From NCBI RefSeq assembly GCF_004570875.1, contig NZ_SPQK01000007.1:62001-126000 (forward strand): 64,000 nt of DNA, written 5' to 3'. The notes under the pieces are model-generated. The model worked only from the letters and a program-made list of their open reading frames with translations, had not been told where the DNA came from and searched no databases. The DNA is from Blastococcus sp. CT_GayMR16 (lineage in GTDB: Bacteria > Actinomycetota > Actinomycetes > Mycobacteriales > Geodermatophilaceae). Position numbers and translations under genes: made by a program. Positions 18,927 to 27,337 of the stretch are shown piece by piece. Within the stretch, counting starts at the first letter, position 1. Each line of letters opens with the position of its first letter.

Positions 18927-20507
18927 TCACGCAGGACAGGTCAGGCCGTCCACCGGCACGGTCAGGTCGATCAGGTAGGAGTTCACCGCGGCCTTGATGC
19001 AGTCGGTCTTGGGGTAGGCGGTGTGCCCCTGCCCCTGCCAGACCAGCAGGACGCCGCTGTCGAGGTCCTCGGCCATGTCCTCGGCACCCGGCAGTGGCGT
19101 CACCGGGTCACCGGAGTTGCCGACGACGAGGATCGGCGCGCTGCCCTCGGCGTCCCGCTCGGGCAGGGGAGTGCGGTCGGCCTGCCACACCGAGCAGGTG
19201 TACAGGCCCACCGCCGACCCGGCGCCGAACAGCGGGTACTTCGCACCCCACTCCGCGGCCAGGTCGCGGACCTCGGCCTCCTCGTACTGCTCGTCGGTGT
19301 CGGCGCAGTTGATGGCGAGGTTCGCGTCGAACAGGTTGGAGTAGGTCCCGTCCTCGAGGCGGCCCGCGTAGCTGTCCGCCAGGGAGAAGAGGCCGGCTGA
19401 GTCGCCCTTCTGACCGGCGGCGAGTGCCTGCGCCAGCTGGGGCCAGGACGCGGTGTCGTACAGGGCGGCCTGCACCGCGGTCATCACGACGCCGGGCGTC
19501 GCCTCGCGGACCTTGCCGTCGGTGTCGGGTTCGCTGCTGGGGATGGGGGTCGCGTCGGCCTGCGCCAGCAGGTCGGTCACGAACTGTCGCGGGTTCTGCC
19601 CGATGGGGCAGCCCGCGATCAGGCCCACGCAGTTGGCGCCGAACGAGTCGAAGCCCGCCTCGAAGGACTGGGCGCTCGTCTCCGCGTCGGTCTTCGCGTC
19701 GGTGTCGGGGCCGACGGCGGCGTCCAGCACCAGGGCCCGCGTCTTGTCCGGGAACAGCTCGGCGTAGGTCGAGCCGAGCGTGGTGCCGTAGGAGTAGCCC
19801 AGGTAGGTCAGCTTCTCGTCGCCGAGGGACTGCCGGAGCTGCTCCATGTCCCGTGCGGTGTCGACGGTGTTGAACGTGCCGAGGGCGTCGCCGTACTCGT
19901 CGGCGCAGCCGTCGGCGACCTCCTTCGTCAGCGCGAACGCGTCGTCGAGCTGCTCGTCGGTCGTCGGTCGCGGCTCGGAGGCGACGAGCTGCTCCTTCAT
20001 GTCGTCGGAGATGCACTCGACCGGCGTGGACAGGCCGACCCCGCGCGGGTCGAAGCCCACGATGTCGAACCGACTGAGCACCTCCGGCGGCATCGTCAGC
20101 GCGAGGCCGATCGCGGCGTCGGCACCGGAGGCCCCGGGGCCGCCGGGGTTGACCACCAGCGATCCGATCCGGTTCGTCTGGCCGGCCATGACGACGCGGA
20201 CCAGGAACAGCGGGAGGGTGGCGCCCTGCGGCTCGTCGTAGCTGATCGGCACCTCGGTGCGCCCGCACTCGAACGCGAGGTCCCGGTCACTGCCGGGTTG
20301 GTCGGCGATGAGCGGCTGGATCTGCTCGTCGCAGTCGGTCCACTCGATCGGCGTGACTTCGGGCTCGGCCGTCGTGGTCGCCGTCGGCGTCGGGTCGTCG
20401 GCGACGGTGTCGGAGAACGACGTGCAGCCGGACAGGGCCAGGGTCGCGGCGAGGCCCACGGCGAGCAGGCTCGAGGGGACGGCCGCCAGGCCTCGGTGCA
20501 AACGCAT
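18927..20507 (-). CDS. Secreted alpha/beta-hydrolase lipoprotein (TAP-like)
   Basis: A 526-residue exported hydrolase of the tripeptidyl aminopeptidase-like group. The signal peptide ends at the lipobox LALSGC. Catalytic marks are LGYSYGTTLG (nucleophile Ser), the aspartate in VVGNSGDPVTP and the histidine in GQGHTAYPKTDC; the oxyanion region is VVNPGGPGASG. It likely removes short peptides or splits esters outside the membrane. A TACGCT hexamer (minus strand, 20520-20515) stands seven bases before the ATG at 20507, and no Shine-Dalgarno is present, so the message may be leaderless. A GTG two codons earlier is an alternative start. Confidence 0.9.
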   Translation of the reverse strand: MRLHRGLAAVPSSLLAVGLAATLALSGCTSFSDTVADDPTPTATTTAEPEVTPIEWTDCDEQIQPLIADQPGSDRDLAFECGRTEVPISYDEPQGATLPLFLVRVVMAGQTNRIGSLVVNPGGPGASGADAAIGLALTMPPEVLSRFDIVGFDPRGVGLSTPVECISDDMKEQLVASEPRPTTDEQLDDAFALTKEVADGCADEYGDALGTFNTVDTARDMEQLRQSLGDEKLTYLGYSYGTTLGSTYAELFPDKTRALVLDAAVGPDTDAKTDAETSAQSFEAGFDSFGANCVGLIAGCPIGQNPRQFVTDLLAQADATPIPSSEPDTDGKVREATPGVVMTAVQAALYDTASWPQLAQALAAGQKGDSAGLFSLADSYAGRLEDGTYSNLFDANLAINCADTDEQYEEAEVRDLAAEWGAKYPLFGAGSAVGLYTCSVWQADRTPLPERDAEGSAPILVVGNSGDPVTPLPGAEDMAEDLDSGVLLVWQGQGHTAYPKTDCIKAAVNSYLIDLTVPVDGLTCPA

Positions 20508-20567
20508 GATCACGAGCGTAGGAGGCGGGGGTCGGCGGCGCAGACGATCACTCCCGATCGAAGGCGC

Positions 20568-21656
20568 TCAGCCCGCTGTTTGACCCGTGAGGACCTCGGC
20601 CAGGTCGTAGCGCACGGGGACGTCCAGCTGGTCGTACGTGCAGCTCAGCGCGTCCCGGTCGGGCCGCCACCGGAGGAACTGCCCGGTGTGACGAAGTCGG
20701 CGTCCCTCGAGCTGGTCGTACTTGATCTCCACGACCAGTTCGGGCCGCAGCGGCACCCAGGAGAGGTCCTTCTTCGCGTTCCACCGGCTGACCGCGCCCG
20801 GCATCCGGTGCTCGCTGCCGTCCTCACTCACCTGCGCGTTGGCCCAGTCCTGCCAGGGGTGCCCGTCGAGCGCGTTCGCCCGGTAGGGCGCCAGTTCCTC
20901 CACGAGCTCCGCGCGCCGGGCCATCGGGAACGATGCGGCGACGCCGATGTGCTGCAGGTCGCCGGCGTCGTTGTAGAGGCCGAGCAGCAGCGAGCCGACG
21001 ATCGGGCCGCTCTTGTGCCAGCGGAAGCCGGCGACCACGCAGTCGGCCGTGCGCACGTGCTTGATCTTGGTCATCAGCCGCTGGTCGGGCCCGTAGGGCA
21101 GGTCGGCGGTCTTGGCGACGACGCCGTCGAGCCCGGCGCCCTCGAACGTGTCGAACCAGCGCTGCGCGGTGTCGGCGTCCTGGGTGATCGCCGTGACGTA
21201 GACGGGCGCCCGGACGCCGGACAGCGCCGACTCCATCCGCGCCCGGCGCTCGCCGAACGGCGTCTCGAGCAGGGACTCCTCGCCCAGGGCCAGCAGGTCG
21301 AAGGCGACGAAGGACGCCGGGGTCTGCCCGGCCAGCAGGGTGACCCGCGACTCGGCGGGGTGGATGCGCTGCAGCAGGTCCTCGAAGTGCAGCCGGTCGC
21401 CCCGGGGGACGACGATCTCGCCGTCCACGACGCACTTCTCCGGCAGGTTGGCCTTCACCGCCGCCACGACCTCCGGGAAGTAGCGCGTCAGCGGGCGCTC
21501 GTTGCGGCTGCCCAGCTCGACCTCGTCGCCGTCGCGGAAGACCACGCAGCGGAAGCCGTCCCACTTGGGCTCGTAGTAGATGCCGTCGCCGACGGGCAGC
21601 TTCGTCGCCGCCTTCGCGAGCATCGGCTTCACCGGCGGGAGCACGGGGAGATCCAT
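20568..21656 (-). CDS. ATP-dependent DNA ligase (LigC type)
   Basis: A 362-residue ligase with nucleotidyltransferase and OB domains only. The adenylated lysine is K31 in YEPKWDGFRC; other motifs are SRNERPLTRYF, VVDGEIVVP, FVAFDLLAL, LDGVVAK and MTKIKHVRTADCVV. The size and lack of extra domains match mycobacterial LigC. With the stand-alone polymerase at 17832-18890 it probably forms a gap-filling and sealing pair acting in excision repair or back-up end joining. No ku gene is seen in this window. Confidence 0.95.
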   Translation of the reverse strand: MDLPVLPPVKPMLAKAATKLPVGDGIYYEPKWDGFRCVVFRDGDEVELGSRNERPLTRYFPEVVAAVKANLPEKCVVDGEIVVPRGDRLHFEDLLQRIHPAESRVTLLAGQTPASFVAFDLLALGEESLLETPFGERRARMESALSGVRAPVYVTAITQDADTAQRWFDTFEGAGLDGVVAKTADLPYGPDQRLMTKIKHVRTADCVVAGFRWHKSGPIVGSLLLGLYNDAGDLQHIGVAASFPMARRAELVEELAPYRANALDGHPWQDWANAQVSEDGSEHRMPGAVSRWNAKKDLSWVPLRPELVVEIKYDQLEGRRLRHTGQFLRWRPDRDALSCTYDQLDVPVRYDLAEVLTGQTAG

Positions 21657-21703
21657 GCCCGTCAGTCAAGCAGCCCCCCGGGGGATCGATCATGATCGGT
21701 CGC

Positions 21704-22360
21704 ATGGCCACGATCCACCGGACGACGATGGTGCCGACCAAACTCGAGCTGCTCGCCGGCTGGCTGCCGGAGCAACCCTGGTACGGGTCGACCGGGGCGC
21801 TGCCCGCGCTGAGCCGCGCCGGCGGGTTCCGGCTCGACGACCCCGCGGGCGAGGTCGGCATCGAGTTCGCCTTCGTCACCGACGGGCAGGGGACGACGTA
21901 CTCCGTCCCGATGGCCTACCGGGGAGCACCGCTGCCCGGTGCGGAGCACGGCCTGATCGGCACCTCCGAGCACGGGGTCCTCGGCACGCGGTGGGTCTAT
22001 GACGCGGCGCACGATCCGGTCGCCATCGCCCAGCTGCTCGACTTCATCTGCGGACGGGCGGACGCGCAGCAGCAGAGCGAGAGCGACACTCCCGACCCGT
22101 CCGTCGGCCGGCACTGGCCGTCCGCCGGACGACTCGCCGCCGCCACGCCGCTGCGGGTCCGGAACTCCGAGCCGGGGCGGACCACCGTCGCGGTCGAGCT
22201 GACCGATGGCTCGACGGCGCGGACCCTGTCCGGGTCGCTGCATCTCGTCCGCGGCCTGGAGCGGGTGACGGGCGACGATCTCGACCTCGGCCGCGTGGAG
22301 GCCGACTGGACCCGGCTCGACGGCACGACCGCCCGCGGTCCGATCGCCGTCGTCCGATAG
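21704..22360 (+). CDS. Maltokinase N-terminal cap-like protein
   Basis: A 218-residue protein starting MATIHRTTMVPTKLELLAGW. The opening, with TKLELLAGWLPEQPWY, resembles the N-terminal cap of actinobacterial maltokinases and related stand-alone cap-domain proteins, where it precedes a kinase domain; no kinase domain follows. Position near the trehalose genes is suggestive, because maltokinase belongs to trehalose-to-glucan conversion. An in-frame ATG at 21692 is also possible. The gene is divergent from the ligase. Confidence 0.7.
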   Translation: MATIHRTTMVPTKLELLAGWLPEQPWYGSTGALPALSRAGGFRLDDPAGEVGIEFAFVTDGQGTTYSVPMAYRGAPLPGAEHGLIGTSEHGVLGTRWVYDAAHDPVAIAQLLDFICGRADAQQQSESDTPDPSVGRHWPSAGRLAAATPLRVRNSEPGRTTVAVELTDGSTARTLSGSLHLVRGLERVTGDDLDLGRVEADWTRLDGTTARGPIAVVR

Positions 22361-22437
22361 CCGCACCGGGGGATCTCGACGGGGACGGCCGATGGTCATA
22401 GCGTCGCCGCGCGGGGGGTTCCCCAGGAGGCGCGACC

Positions 22438-22773
22438 ATGCCCATGTACCTGACCAGGTTCAGCTACACGCCGGAGACCTGGGCGATGATGATCGCCCAG
22501 CCGGAGGACCGCCGGAAGGCGGCGAGTGCCTACATCGAGTCGGTCGGCGGGAAGCTGCACGGCTTCTGGTACGCCTTCGGCGAGTACGACGGGATCAATG
22601 TCTTCGAAGCCCCCGACAACGTCTCGATGGCCGCCGTGGCGCTGGCCATCGGCGGCGGCGGGGCGCTCAGCTCGATCGAGACGACCGTGCTGCTGACCGT
22701 CGAGGAGACGATCGACGCGCTGGGACGAGCCCAGGGCGTCGGTTACCGGGCTCCGGCGACATCGAGCGCGTAG
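22438..22773 (+). CDS. GYD domain protein
   Basis: A 111-residue protein starting MPMYLTRFSYTPETWAMMIA with AGGAGG nine bases before the ATG. The GYD family marks are visible: the opening beta strand, an ESVGGKLHGFWYAFGEYDG segment holding the name-giving G-Y-D region, and VALAIGGGGALSSIETTVLL. The fold is a small ferredoxin-like dimer; the function is unknown. Its last 31 bases overlap the end of the convergent reductase gene. Confidence 0.85.
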   Translation: MPMYLTRFSYTPETWAMMIAQPEDRRKAASAYIESVGGKLHGFWYAFGEYDGINVFEAPDNVSMAAVALAIGGGGALSSIETTVLLTVEETIDALGRAQGVGYRAPATSSA

Positions 22774-23480
22774 CGGGCGAACAGCATCCCGTCCTCCTCC
22801 AGCACCTGCCGGAGGGCGAGGCGGACGGCGCCGGGCAGATCCTGCAGCAGCCGGTTCCCGCCGCCGACGAGAGCCGGCGCGATGGACAGGTCGAGCTCGT
22901 CGACCGCCCGGGCGGTCACCGCATCGCGGAACAGGCCCGGACCGCCCTCGCAGAGCACCTGCTCGTGGCCCAGTGCCGCCAGCCGGTCGAGGGCCAGGGG
23001 CAGGTCGACCTCGTCGTCCCCGCACACCAGCACCGTCACCCCGGCGGCGGCCAGGGCCTCCCGGCGGTCGGCGTCGGCGGCTGCGCAGGTGACCAGGATC
23101 GTGGGGGAGACGGCGCCGGTGACCAGCCCGCTCGCGGGATCCAGCGACGCCCGCCGGGAGACGACCGCGATCGACGCCGTCGCCGGCCGGCCGATCGACG
23201 TCCGCAGCCGGCCGACCGGGGAGTCCTCGGTGAGGGGCCGGTATCCCTCGGCGCTCGCCGTCCCGTGCCCGACGAGGACGACGTCGGCCAGCGCCCGCAG
23301 GATCCGGAAGATCCGCCGGTCGCCCGGGGAGCCGAGTCCCTCGCTGCGGCCGTCGACGGTCACCGCGCCGTCCAGGGAGGCGACGAAGTTGACCCGCAGG
23401 TGCCGCCCGGCCGGCACCCGGTAGGCCTCGATCAGGCCGGCGTCGTCCAGCTCGGCCGGATCGGGGAGGAGGCGGCGCAC
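22743..23480 (-). CDS. RibD C-terminal-like reductase
   Basis: A 245-residue NADPH-dependent reductase with the dihydrofolate-reductase-like fold of the RibD C-terminal domain. Marks are VNFVASLDGAVTVDGRSEGL, LADVVLVGHGTASAEGY, VLCEGGPGLFRDAV and ELDLSIAPALVGGG. No deaminase domain is present, so it is not a full RibD and the substrate may be a pyrimidine, pterin or other small molecule. The GTG start follows the treZ stop by one base, giving a tightly spaced operon with trehalose synthesis. The 3' end overlaps the convergent GYD gene. Confidence 0.85.
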   Translation of the reverse strand: MRRLLPDPAELDDAGLIEAYRVPAGRHLRVNFVASLDGAVTVDGRSEGLGSPGDRRIFRILRALADVVLVGHGTASAEGYRPLTEDSPVGRLRTSIGRPATASIAVVSRRASLDPASGLVTGAVSPTILVTCAAADADRREALAAAGVTVLVCGDDEVDLPLALDRLAALGHEQVLCEGGPGLFRDAVTARAVDELDLSIAPALVGGGNRLLQDLPGAVRLALRQVLEEDGMLFARYALDVAGAR

Positions 23481-23481
23481 G

Positions 23482-25251
23482 TCAGCGGGTGGTGAGCACG
23501 GCCGCGCTCTCGGCGGGCAGCGTCACGGTCGTTCCGTCGAGGACGGGGAGCTCGCCGGTCGCGAACAGGACGTCGTCCGCGGGTGAGTCCAGGTCGATCT
23601 CCCGCGGCTCGTCGGCGAGGTTCACCACCACGCGCAGCGAGCCCCGGTGCACGACCATCCAGCGGTCGCCGTCGTCCCAGGTGACCTGCACGCCCGACAG
23701 GTCGGGGTCGAGCAGGTCGGGGTGCGCGTGGCGCAGCGCGATGAGGGAGCGGTGCACGGCGAGCAGCCGCTCGTGCGGCTCCTGCGACAGCTCCGACCAG
23801 TCGAGCTTGGACCGGGTGAACGTCTCCGGGTCCTGCGGATCGGGAACGACGTCGGCGTCCCAGCCGTGCTCGGCGAACTCACCGATCCGCCCCTCGGCGG
23901 TGGCCTTGCCGAGCTCGGGCTCGGGATGGCTGGTGAAGAACTGCCAGGGGGTGCTCGCGCCCCAGTCCTCGCCCATGAAGAGCATCGGCGTGAACGGGCT
24001 GGTCAGCACGAGCGTCGCGCCGACGGCCAGCAGCCCGGGGGAGAGGGTGGCGGAGATGCGGTCGCCCACCGCCCGGTTGCCGATCTGGTCGTGGTCCTGC
24101 AGGTAGCCGAGGAACTTCCAGCCCGGCAGGGTCGCGGTGTCGACCGGGCGCCCGTGGTGGCGCCGACGGAAGCTCGACCAGGTGCCGTCGTGGAAGAAGG
24201 CGCCGTTCAGCACCTTGGCCAGCCCGGCGAGGTCGCCCGCCGCGAAGTCGGCGTAGTAGCCCTGGCCCTCGCCCGTCAGCACCGCGTGCAGCGAGTGGTG
24301 GAAGTCGTCGCTCCACTGCGCCGTCAGGCCCATGCCCCCGGCCACCCGGGGCGTGACCATGCGTGGGTCGTTGAGGTCGCTCTCGGCGATCAGCGTGAGG
24401 GGCCGGCCGACGGCGACCGACAGCTTGTCGACCTCCTGGGCCATCTCCTCGAGCACGTGGGTGGCGCGCTCGTCGACCAGCGCGTGGACGGCGTCCAGGC
24501 GCAACCCGTCGACGTGCATGTCGCGCAGCCACATCAGCGCGTTGTCGATGACGTAGCGGCGCACCTCGTCGGAGTCGGGACCCGACAGGTTGATCGAGTT
24601 GCCCCAGGTGTTGGCGCCGCCCTCGGCGAAGATCGGGAAGAACTCGGGCAGGTAGTTGCCCGACGGCCCGAGGTGGTTGTAGACGACGTCCTGGATCACG
24701 CCGAGGCCCTGCTGGTGGCAGGCGTCGACGAACCGCTGGTAGGCGGCCGGGCCGCCGTAGGTCTCCTGGACGGCGTACCAGAGCACGCCGTCGTAGCCCC
24801 AGTTGTGCGGTCCGTTGAAGGCGTTGACCGGCAGCAGCTCGACGAAGTCGACGCCGAGGCGCACGAGGTGGCCGAGCCGGCCGATGGCGGCGTCCAGGGT
24901 GCCCTCGGGGGTGAACGTGCCGACGTGCAGCTCGTAGACGACGCCGCCGGCCAGCGGTCGCCCGGTCCAGGCGCCGTCGCCCCACTCGTGGGCGTCGGGG
25001 TCGAAGCGGCGGGACAGCCCGTGCACGCCCTCGGGCTGCCGCCGGCTCCTCGGGTCGGGTCGAAGTCTTTCCCCGCCCGCCCCATCGCCGTCGTCCAGGA
25101 GGAAGCCGTAGTCGGCCTCGGGTGACGCGTCCAGCTCGGCCCGCCACCAGCCGCCGTCCTCACGGGTCATGTCGTGGACGTCGCCGTCGACCTGGATCCG
25201 CACCCGTTCGGGCAGGGGCGCCCAGACGGTGAACTCGGCGGGAGCGGACAT
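23482..25251 (-). CDS. treZ: Malto-oligosyltrehalose trehalohydrolase
   Basis: TreZ (589 residues) cuts trehalose from the malto-oligosyltrehalose made by TreY. The N-terminal beta-sandwich starts [17 protein letters not shown]; the GH13 catalytic barrel carries [19 protein letters not shown], the nucleophile aspartate in [10 protein letters not shown], the acid glutamate in LIAESDLND, and [11 protein letters not shown] for the transition-state aspartate. GGAGG lies eight bases before the ATG at 25251. It is cut off from treY and glgX by an oppositely oriented ABC cassette, which is unusual since the three normally form one operon. Confidence 0.95.
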   Translation of the reverse strand: MSAPAEFTVWAPLPERVRIQVDGDVHDMTREDGGWWRAELDASPEADYGFLLDDGDGAGGERLRPDPRSRRQPEGVHGLSRRFDPDAHEWGDGAWTGRPLAGGVVYELHVGTFTPEGTLDAAIGRLGHLVRLGVDFVELLPVNAFNGPHNWGYDGVLWYAVQETYGGPAAYQRFVDACHQQGLGVIQDVVYNHLGPSGNYLPEFFPIFAEGGANTWGNSINLSGPDSDEVRRYVIDNALMWLRDMHVDGLRLDAVHALVDERATHVLEEMAQEVDKLSVAVGRPLTLIAESDLNDPRMVTPRVAGGMGLTAQWSDDFHHSLHAVLTGEGQGYYADFAAGDLAGLAKVLNGAFFHDGTWSSFRRRHHGRPVDTATLPGWKFLGYLQDHDQIGNRAVGDRISATLSPGLLAVGATLVLTSPFTPMLFMGEDWGASTPWQFFTSHPEPELGKATAEGRIGEFAEHGWDADVVPDPQDPETFTRSKLDWSELSQEPHERLLAVHRSLIALRHAHPDLLDPDLSGVQVTWDDGDRWMVVHRGSLRVVVNLADEPREIDLDSPADDVLFATGELPVLDGTTVTLPAESAAVLTTR

Positions 25252-25396
25252 GCAGGGGCCTCCAGGGAACAGCGTGGGGTGGGACGGTGCGTCGATCATG
25301 CCCGCCCGCGCAGCGGTCAACCCCTGGTCGTAGCGGCGCGTCGGTCCCCGGGGGGACGACAGCGCCCATTCGGAACAACTACGGTCCCGCGATACC

Positions 25397-25412
25397 GGTA
25401 CCGCTTGGTACC
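25397..25412 (+). promoter_or_regulatory. GGTACC-N4-GGTACC dyad before ABC cassette
   Basis: Two copies of the palindrome GGTACC separated by GCTT lie about 20 bases upstream of the adaptor gene start, in the divergent promoter region shared with treZ. The placement fits an operator overlapping a promoter. The binding protein is unknown. Confidence 0.35.
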
Positions 25413-25432
25413 CGGGCGCACAGGGAGCGTGC

Positions 25433-26455
25433 ATGTCCGTGATCCGCACCATCGTGTTTCCTGCACTGCGCCTGCTGGTCTGGGCGGTGATCGCCGTCGC
25501 CCTCGTCGTGCTGGCGTTCCGCGGCGGGAACTCCGTCGACACCGCGACCGGGCCCGGCGCCCCGACGCTCGAACTGACCTCGCCGGCGGTCCCGGTCGCC
25601 CGGGGCACGGTGGCCAACACCGTCTCGGTCACCGGCACCGTCGTGGCCGACGCGGCGGTACCGCTCAAGGCGACCGCGGCCGGGACGGTCCGGAGGTTGC
25701 TGGTCGCGGCCGGCTCACCCGTCACGGCCGGACAGGCCCTCCTCGAGATCCGCTACGAGGAGGAGCTCGACCCGATCGCCGGCACCGACGCCGAGGGGAA
25801 CCCCACGTCGACGCCGCGCCCGCCGCGGGTGCGCACCGCGACGGTGCCGGCGCCGGCCGCGGGGACGCTGAGCTCCCTCGACGTGCTCGTCGACCAGGTC
25901 GTCGCCGTGGGCGACAAGGTCGGCGCGATCTCACCCGGCACCCTCTCGCTGTCGGCGACCCTGACCCAGGCCGACCAGTTCCGGCTGCTCGCCCCGCCCG
26001 GCACGGCCGAGGTCGAGGTCCAGGGCGGCCCGGCGCCGTTCACCTGCACCGGACTCGTGCTCGGTGCGGCTGCGGCGGACTCCGGCAGCACGCCGGACGA
26101 CGTCGCCGTCCCGCAGGCGCCCAACGGGGGAGCCGGGACGACGGCTCGCTGCCAGGTGCCGGCGGGGGTGACCGTCTTCTCGGGCATGGCCGCGACGATG
26201 CGGATCGAGGCCGGGCTGGCGGAGAACGTGCTCGTCGTGCCCGTCACCGCCGTCCAGGGCTCGGTGCAGAAGGGCAACGTGTGGGTGCTCGGCGCCGACG
26301 GGGCGCAGGAGGAACGGGCGGTCACCCTCGGCCTGACCGACGGCGAGCTGGTGGAGATCCGCGAAGGGCTCAGCGAGGGCGACCAGGTGATGCAGTTCGT
26401 CCCGGTGCCCGACGACACCGTGGAGGACCCGATGATGGGCGGGCCGTACGGATGA
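25433..26455 (+). CDS. Efflux adaptor (MacA/HlyD-like)
   Basis: A 340-residue membrane-anchored adaptor. One N-terminal transmembrane helix ([16 protein letters not shown]) is followed by a biotinyl-lipoyl-like hairpin: [23 protein letters not shown] and [27 protein letters not shown]. The C-terminal part has the adaptor signature [27 protein letters not shown]. It should link the permease and ATPase encoded just downstream into a MacAB-type export or membrane-extraction complex. The ATG at 25433 follows GGGAGC. The stop overlaps the start of a 26-codon mini-ORF (ATGA). Confidence 0.85.
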   Translation: MSVIRTIVFPALRLLVWAVIAVALVVLAFRGGNSVDTATGPGAPTLELTSPAVPVARGTVANTVSVTGTVVADAAVPLKATAAGTVRRLLVAAGSPVTAGQALLEIRYEEELDPIAGTDAEGNPTSTPRPPRVRTATVPAPAAGTLSSLDVLVDQVVAVGDKVGAISPGTLSLSATLTQADQFRLLAPPGTAEVEVQGGPAPFTCTGLVLGAAAADSGSTPDDVAVPQAPNGGAGTTARCQVPAGVTVFSGMAATMRIEAGLAENVLVVPVTAVQGSVQKGNVWVLGADGAQEERAVTLGLTDGELVEIREGLSEGDQVMQFVPVPDDTVEDPMMGGPYG

Positions 26456-26532
26456 GCGAGCGCGCGAGCTCATCCAGAGACACAGCAGCCGGGCGGACGT
26501 GGCCGACGAGCGTCAGCGAGGCGGCGGCGTGA
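26452..26532 (+). repeat. Coupling mini-ORF linker, copy 1 (26 codons)
   Basis: A short frame fills exactly the gap between adaptor and ATPase genes. Its ATG overlaps the adaptor stop (ATGA at 26452-26455) and its TGA overlaps the ATPase start (GTGA at 26529-26532). The peptide reads [14 protein letters not shown] then RTWPTSVSEAAA and matches the mini-ORF at 27254-27337 along its length. It is either a dispersed repeat that was selected to keep translational coupling or a real small peptide. Confidence 0.7.
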
Positions 26533-27257
26533 GTCTGATCGAGCTGAGCGGGATCAGCCGCGAGGTGCGGCTGCCCGACGAGTCCGTCCTGCCCATCCTC
26601 ACCGGCGTCGACCTGTCCGTCGCACCCGGCGAGCACGTCTCGATCGTCGGCCGTTCGGGATCGGGCAAGTCGACCCTGCTGAATCTCCTCGGGCTGCTGG
26701 ACACCCCCACGTCCGGCACGTACCTGCTCGACGGCGAGCCCACCGACGCGCTGCGCGCCCGCCGCCGGTCACGAATGCGCGGTGAGGTGTTCGGGTTCGT
26801 CTTCCAGCAGTTCAACCTGCTGCCTCGGCGCACCGCCGCGGAGAACGTGGCCGCGCCGCTCCTGTACGCCCGGGGCCGCGACTACCTGACCCGCCGCCGC
26901 GCGGCGCGCGAGATGCTCGACCGGGTGGGCCTCGGTTCCCGCGCCGATCAGGTGCCGGAGCGGCTCTCCGGCGGCGAGCAGCAGCGCGTGGCGATCGCCC
27001 GGGCGCTGGTCCGGAGGCCGCGCGTCGTCCTCGCCGACGAGCCGACCGGTGCCCTCGACGTCGAGACCGGCGCGCAGGTGATGGCGCTGCTGGCCCAGGC
27101 GACCGCGGAGAACGGGGCCGCTCTGGTCACGATCACCCACGACCTGTCCGTCGCCGCGTTGGCCTCCCGGCAGTACCGGCTGTCCGGTGGACGGTTGTCG
27201 CCGCTGGTCGAGGCAGGTGCCCTCGGCGCAGCCACCTCCGACCGGAGCAACACGTGA
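26529..27257 (+). CDS. ABC transporter ATPase (LolD/MacB type)
   Basis: A 242-residue ATPase that powers the cassette. Walker A is GRSGSGKST, the Q-loop is FVFQQFNLL, the signature is LSGGEQQRVAIARAL, Walker B is VVLADEPTGALD and the switch histidine is in ITHDLS. The small size and FQQFNLLPRRTAAENV stretch are typical of MacB/LolD-like ATPases that work with FtsX-type permeases. The GTG at 26529 overlaps the end of the preceding mini-ORF; an in-frame GTG at 26499 is a weaker alternative. Confidence 0.92.
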   Translation: MSLIELSGISREVRLPDESVLPILTGVDLSVAPGEHVSIVGRSGSGKSTLLNLLGLLDTPTSGTYLLDGEPTDALRARRRSRMRGEVFGFVFQQFNLLPRRTAAENVAAPLLYARGRDYLTRRRAAREMLDRVGLGSRADQVPERLSGGEQQRVAIARALVRRPRVVLADEPTGALDVETGAQVMALLAQATAENGAALVTITHDLSVAALASRQYRLSGGRLSPLVEAGALGAATSDRSNT

Positions 27258-27337
27258 CCGAGCTTGCGAGGGCACGCATGGACACAGCGCGGCTGCCCGG
27301 CACGTGGTCGACGAGCGCCGGCGAGGCGACCTCGTGA
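27254..27337 (+). repeat. Coupling mini-ORF linker, copy 2 (27 codons)
   Basis: The gap between ATPase and permease is filled by a frame starting GTG (overlapping the ATPase stop, GTGA at 27254-27257) and ending with a TGA that overlaps the permease GTG (27334-27337). The peptide VTELARARMDTARLPG, then TWSTSAGEATS, aligns with copy 1 at E, A, DTA, TW, TS and EA. Nucleotide blocks ACACAGC, ACGTGG and CGACGAGCG are shared. Confidence 0.7.
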
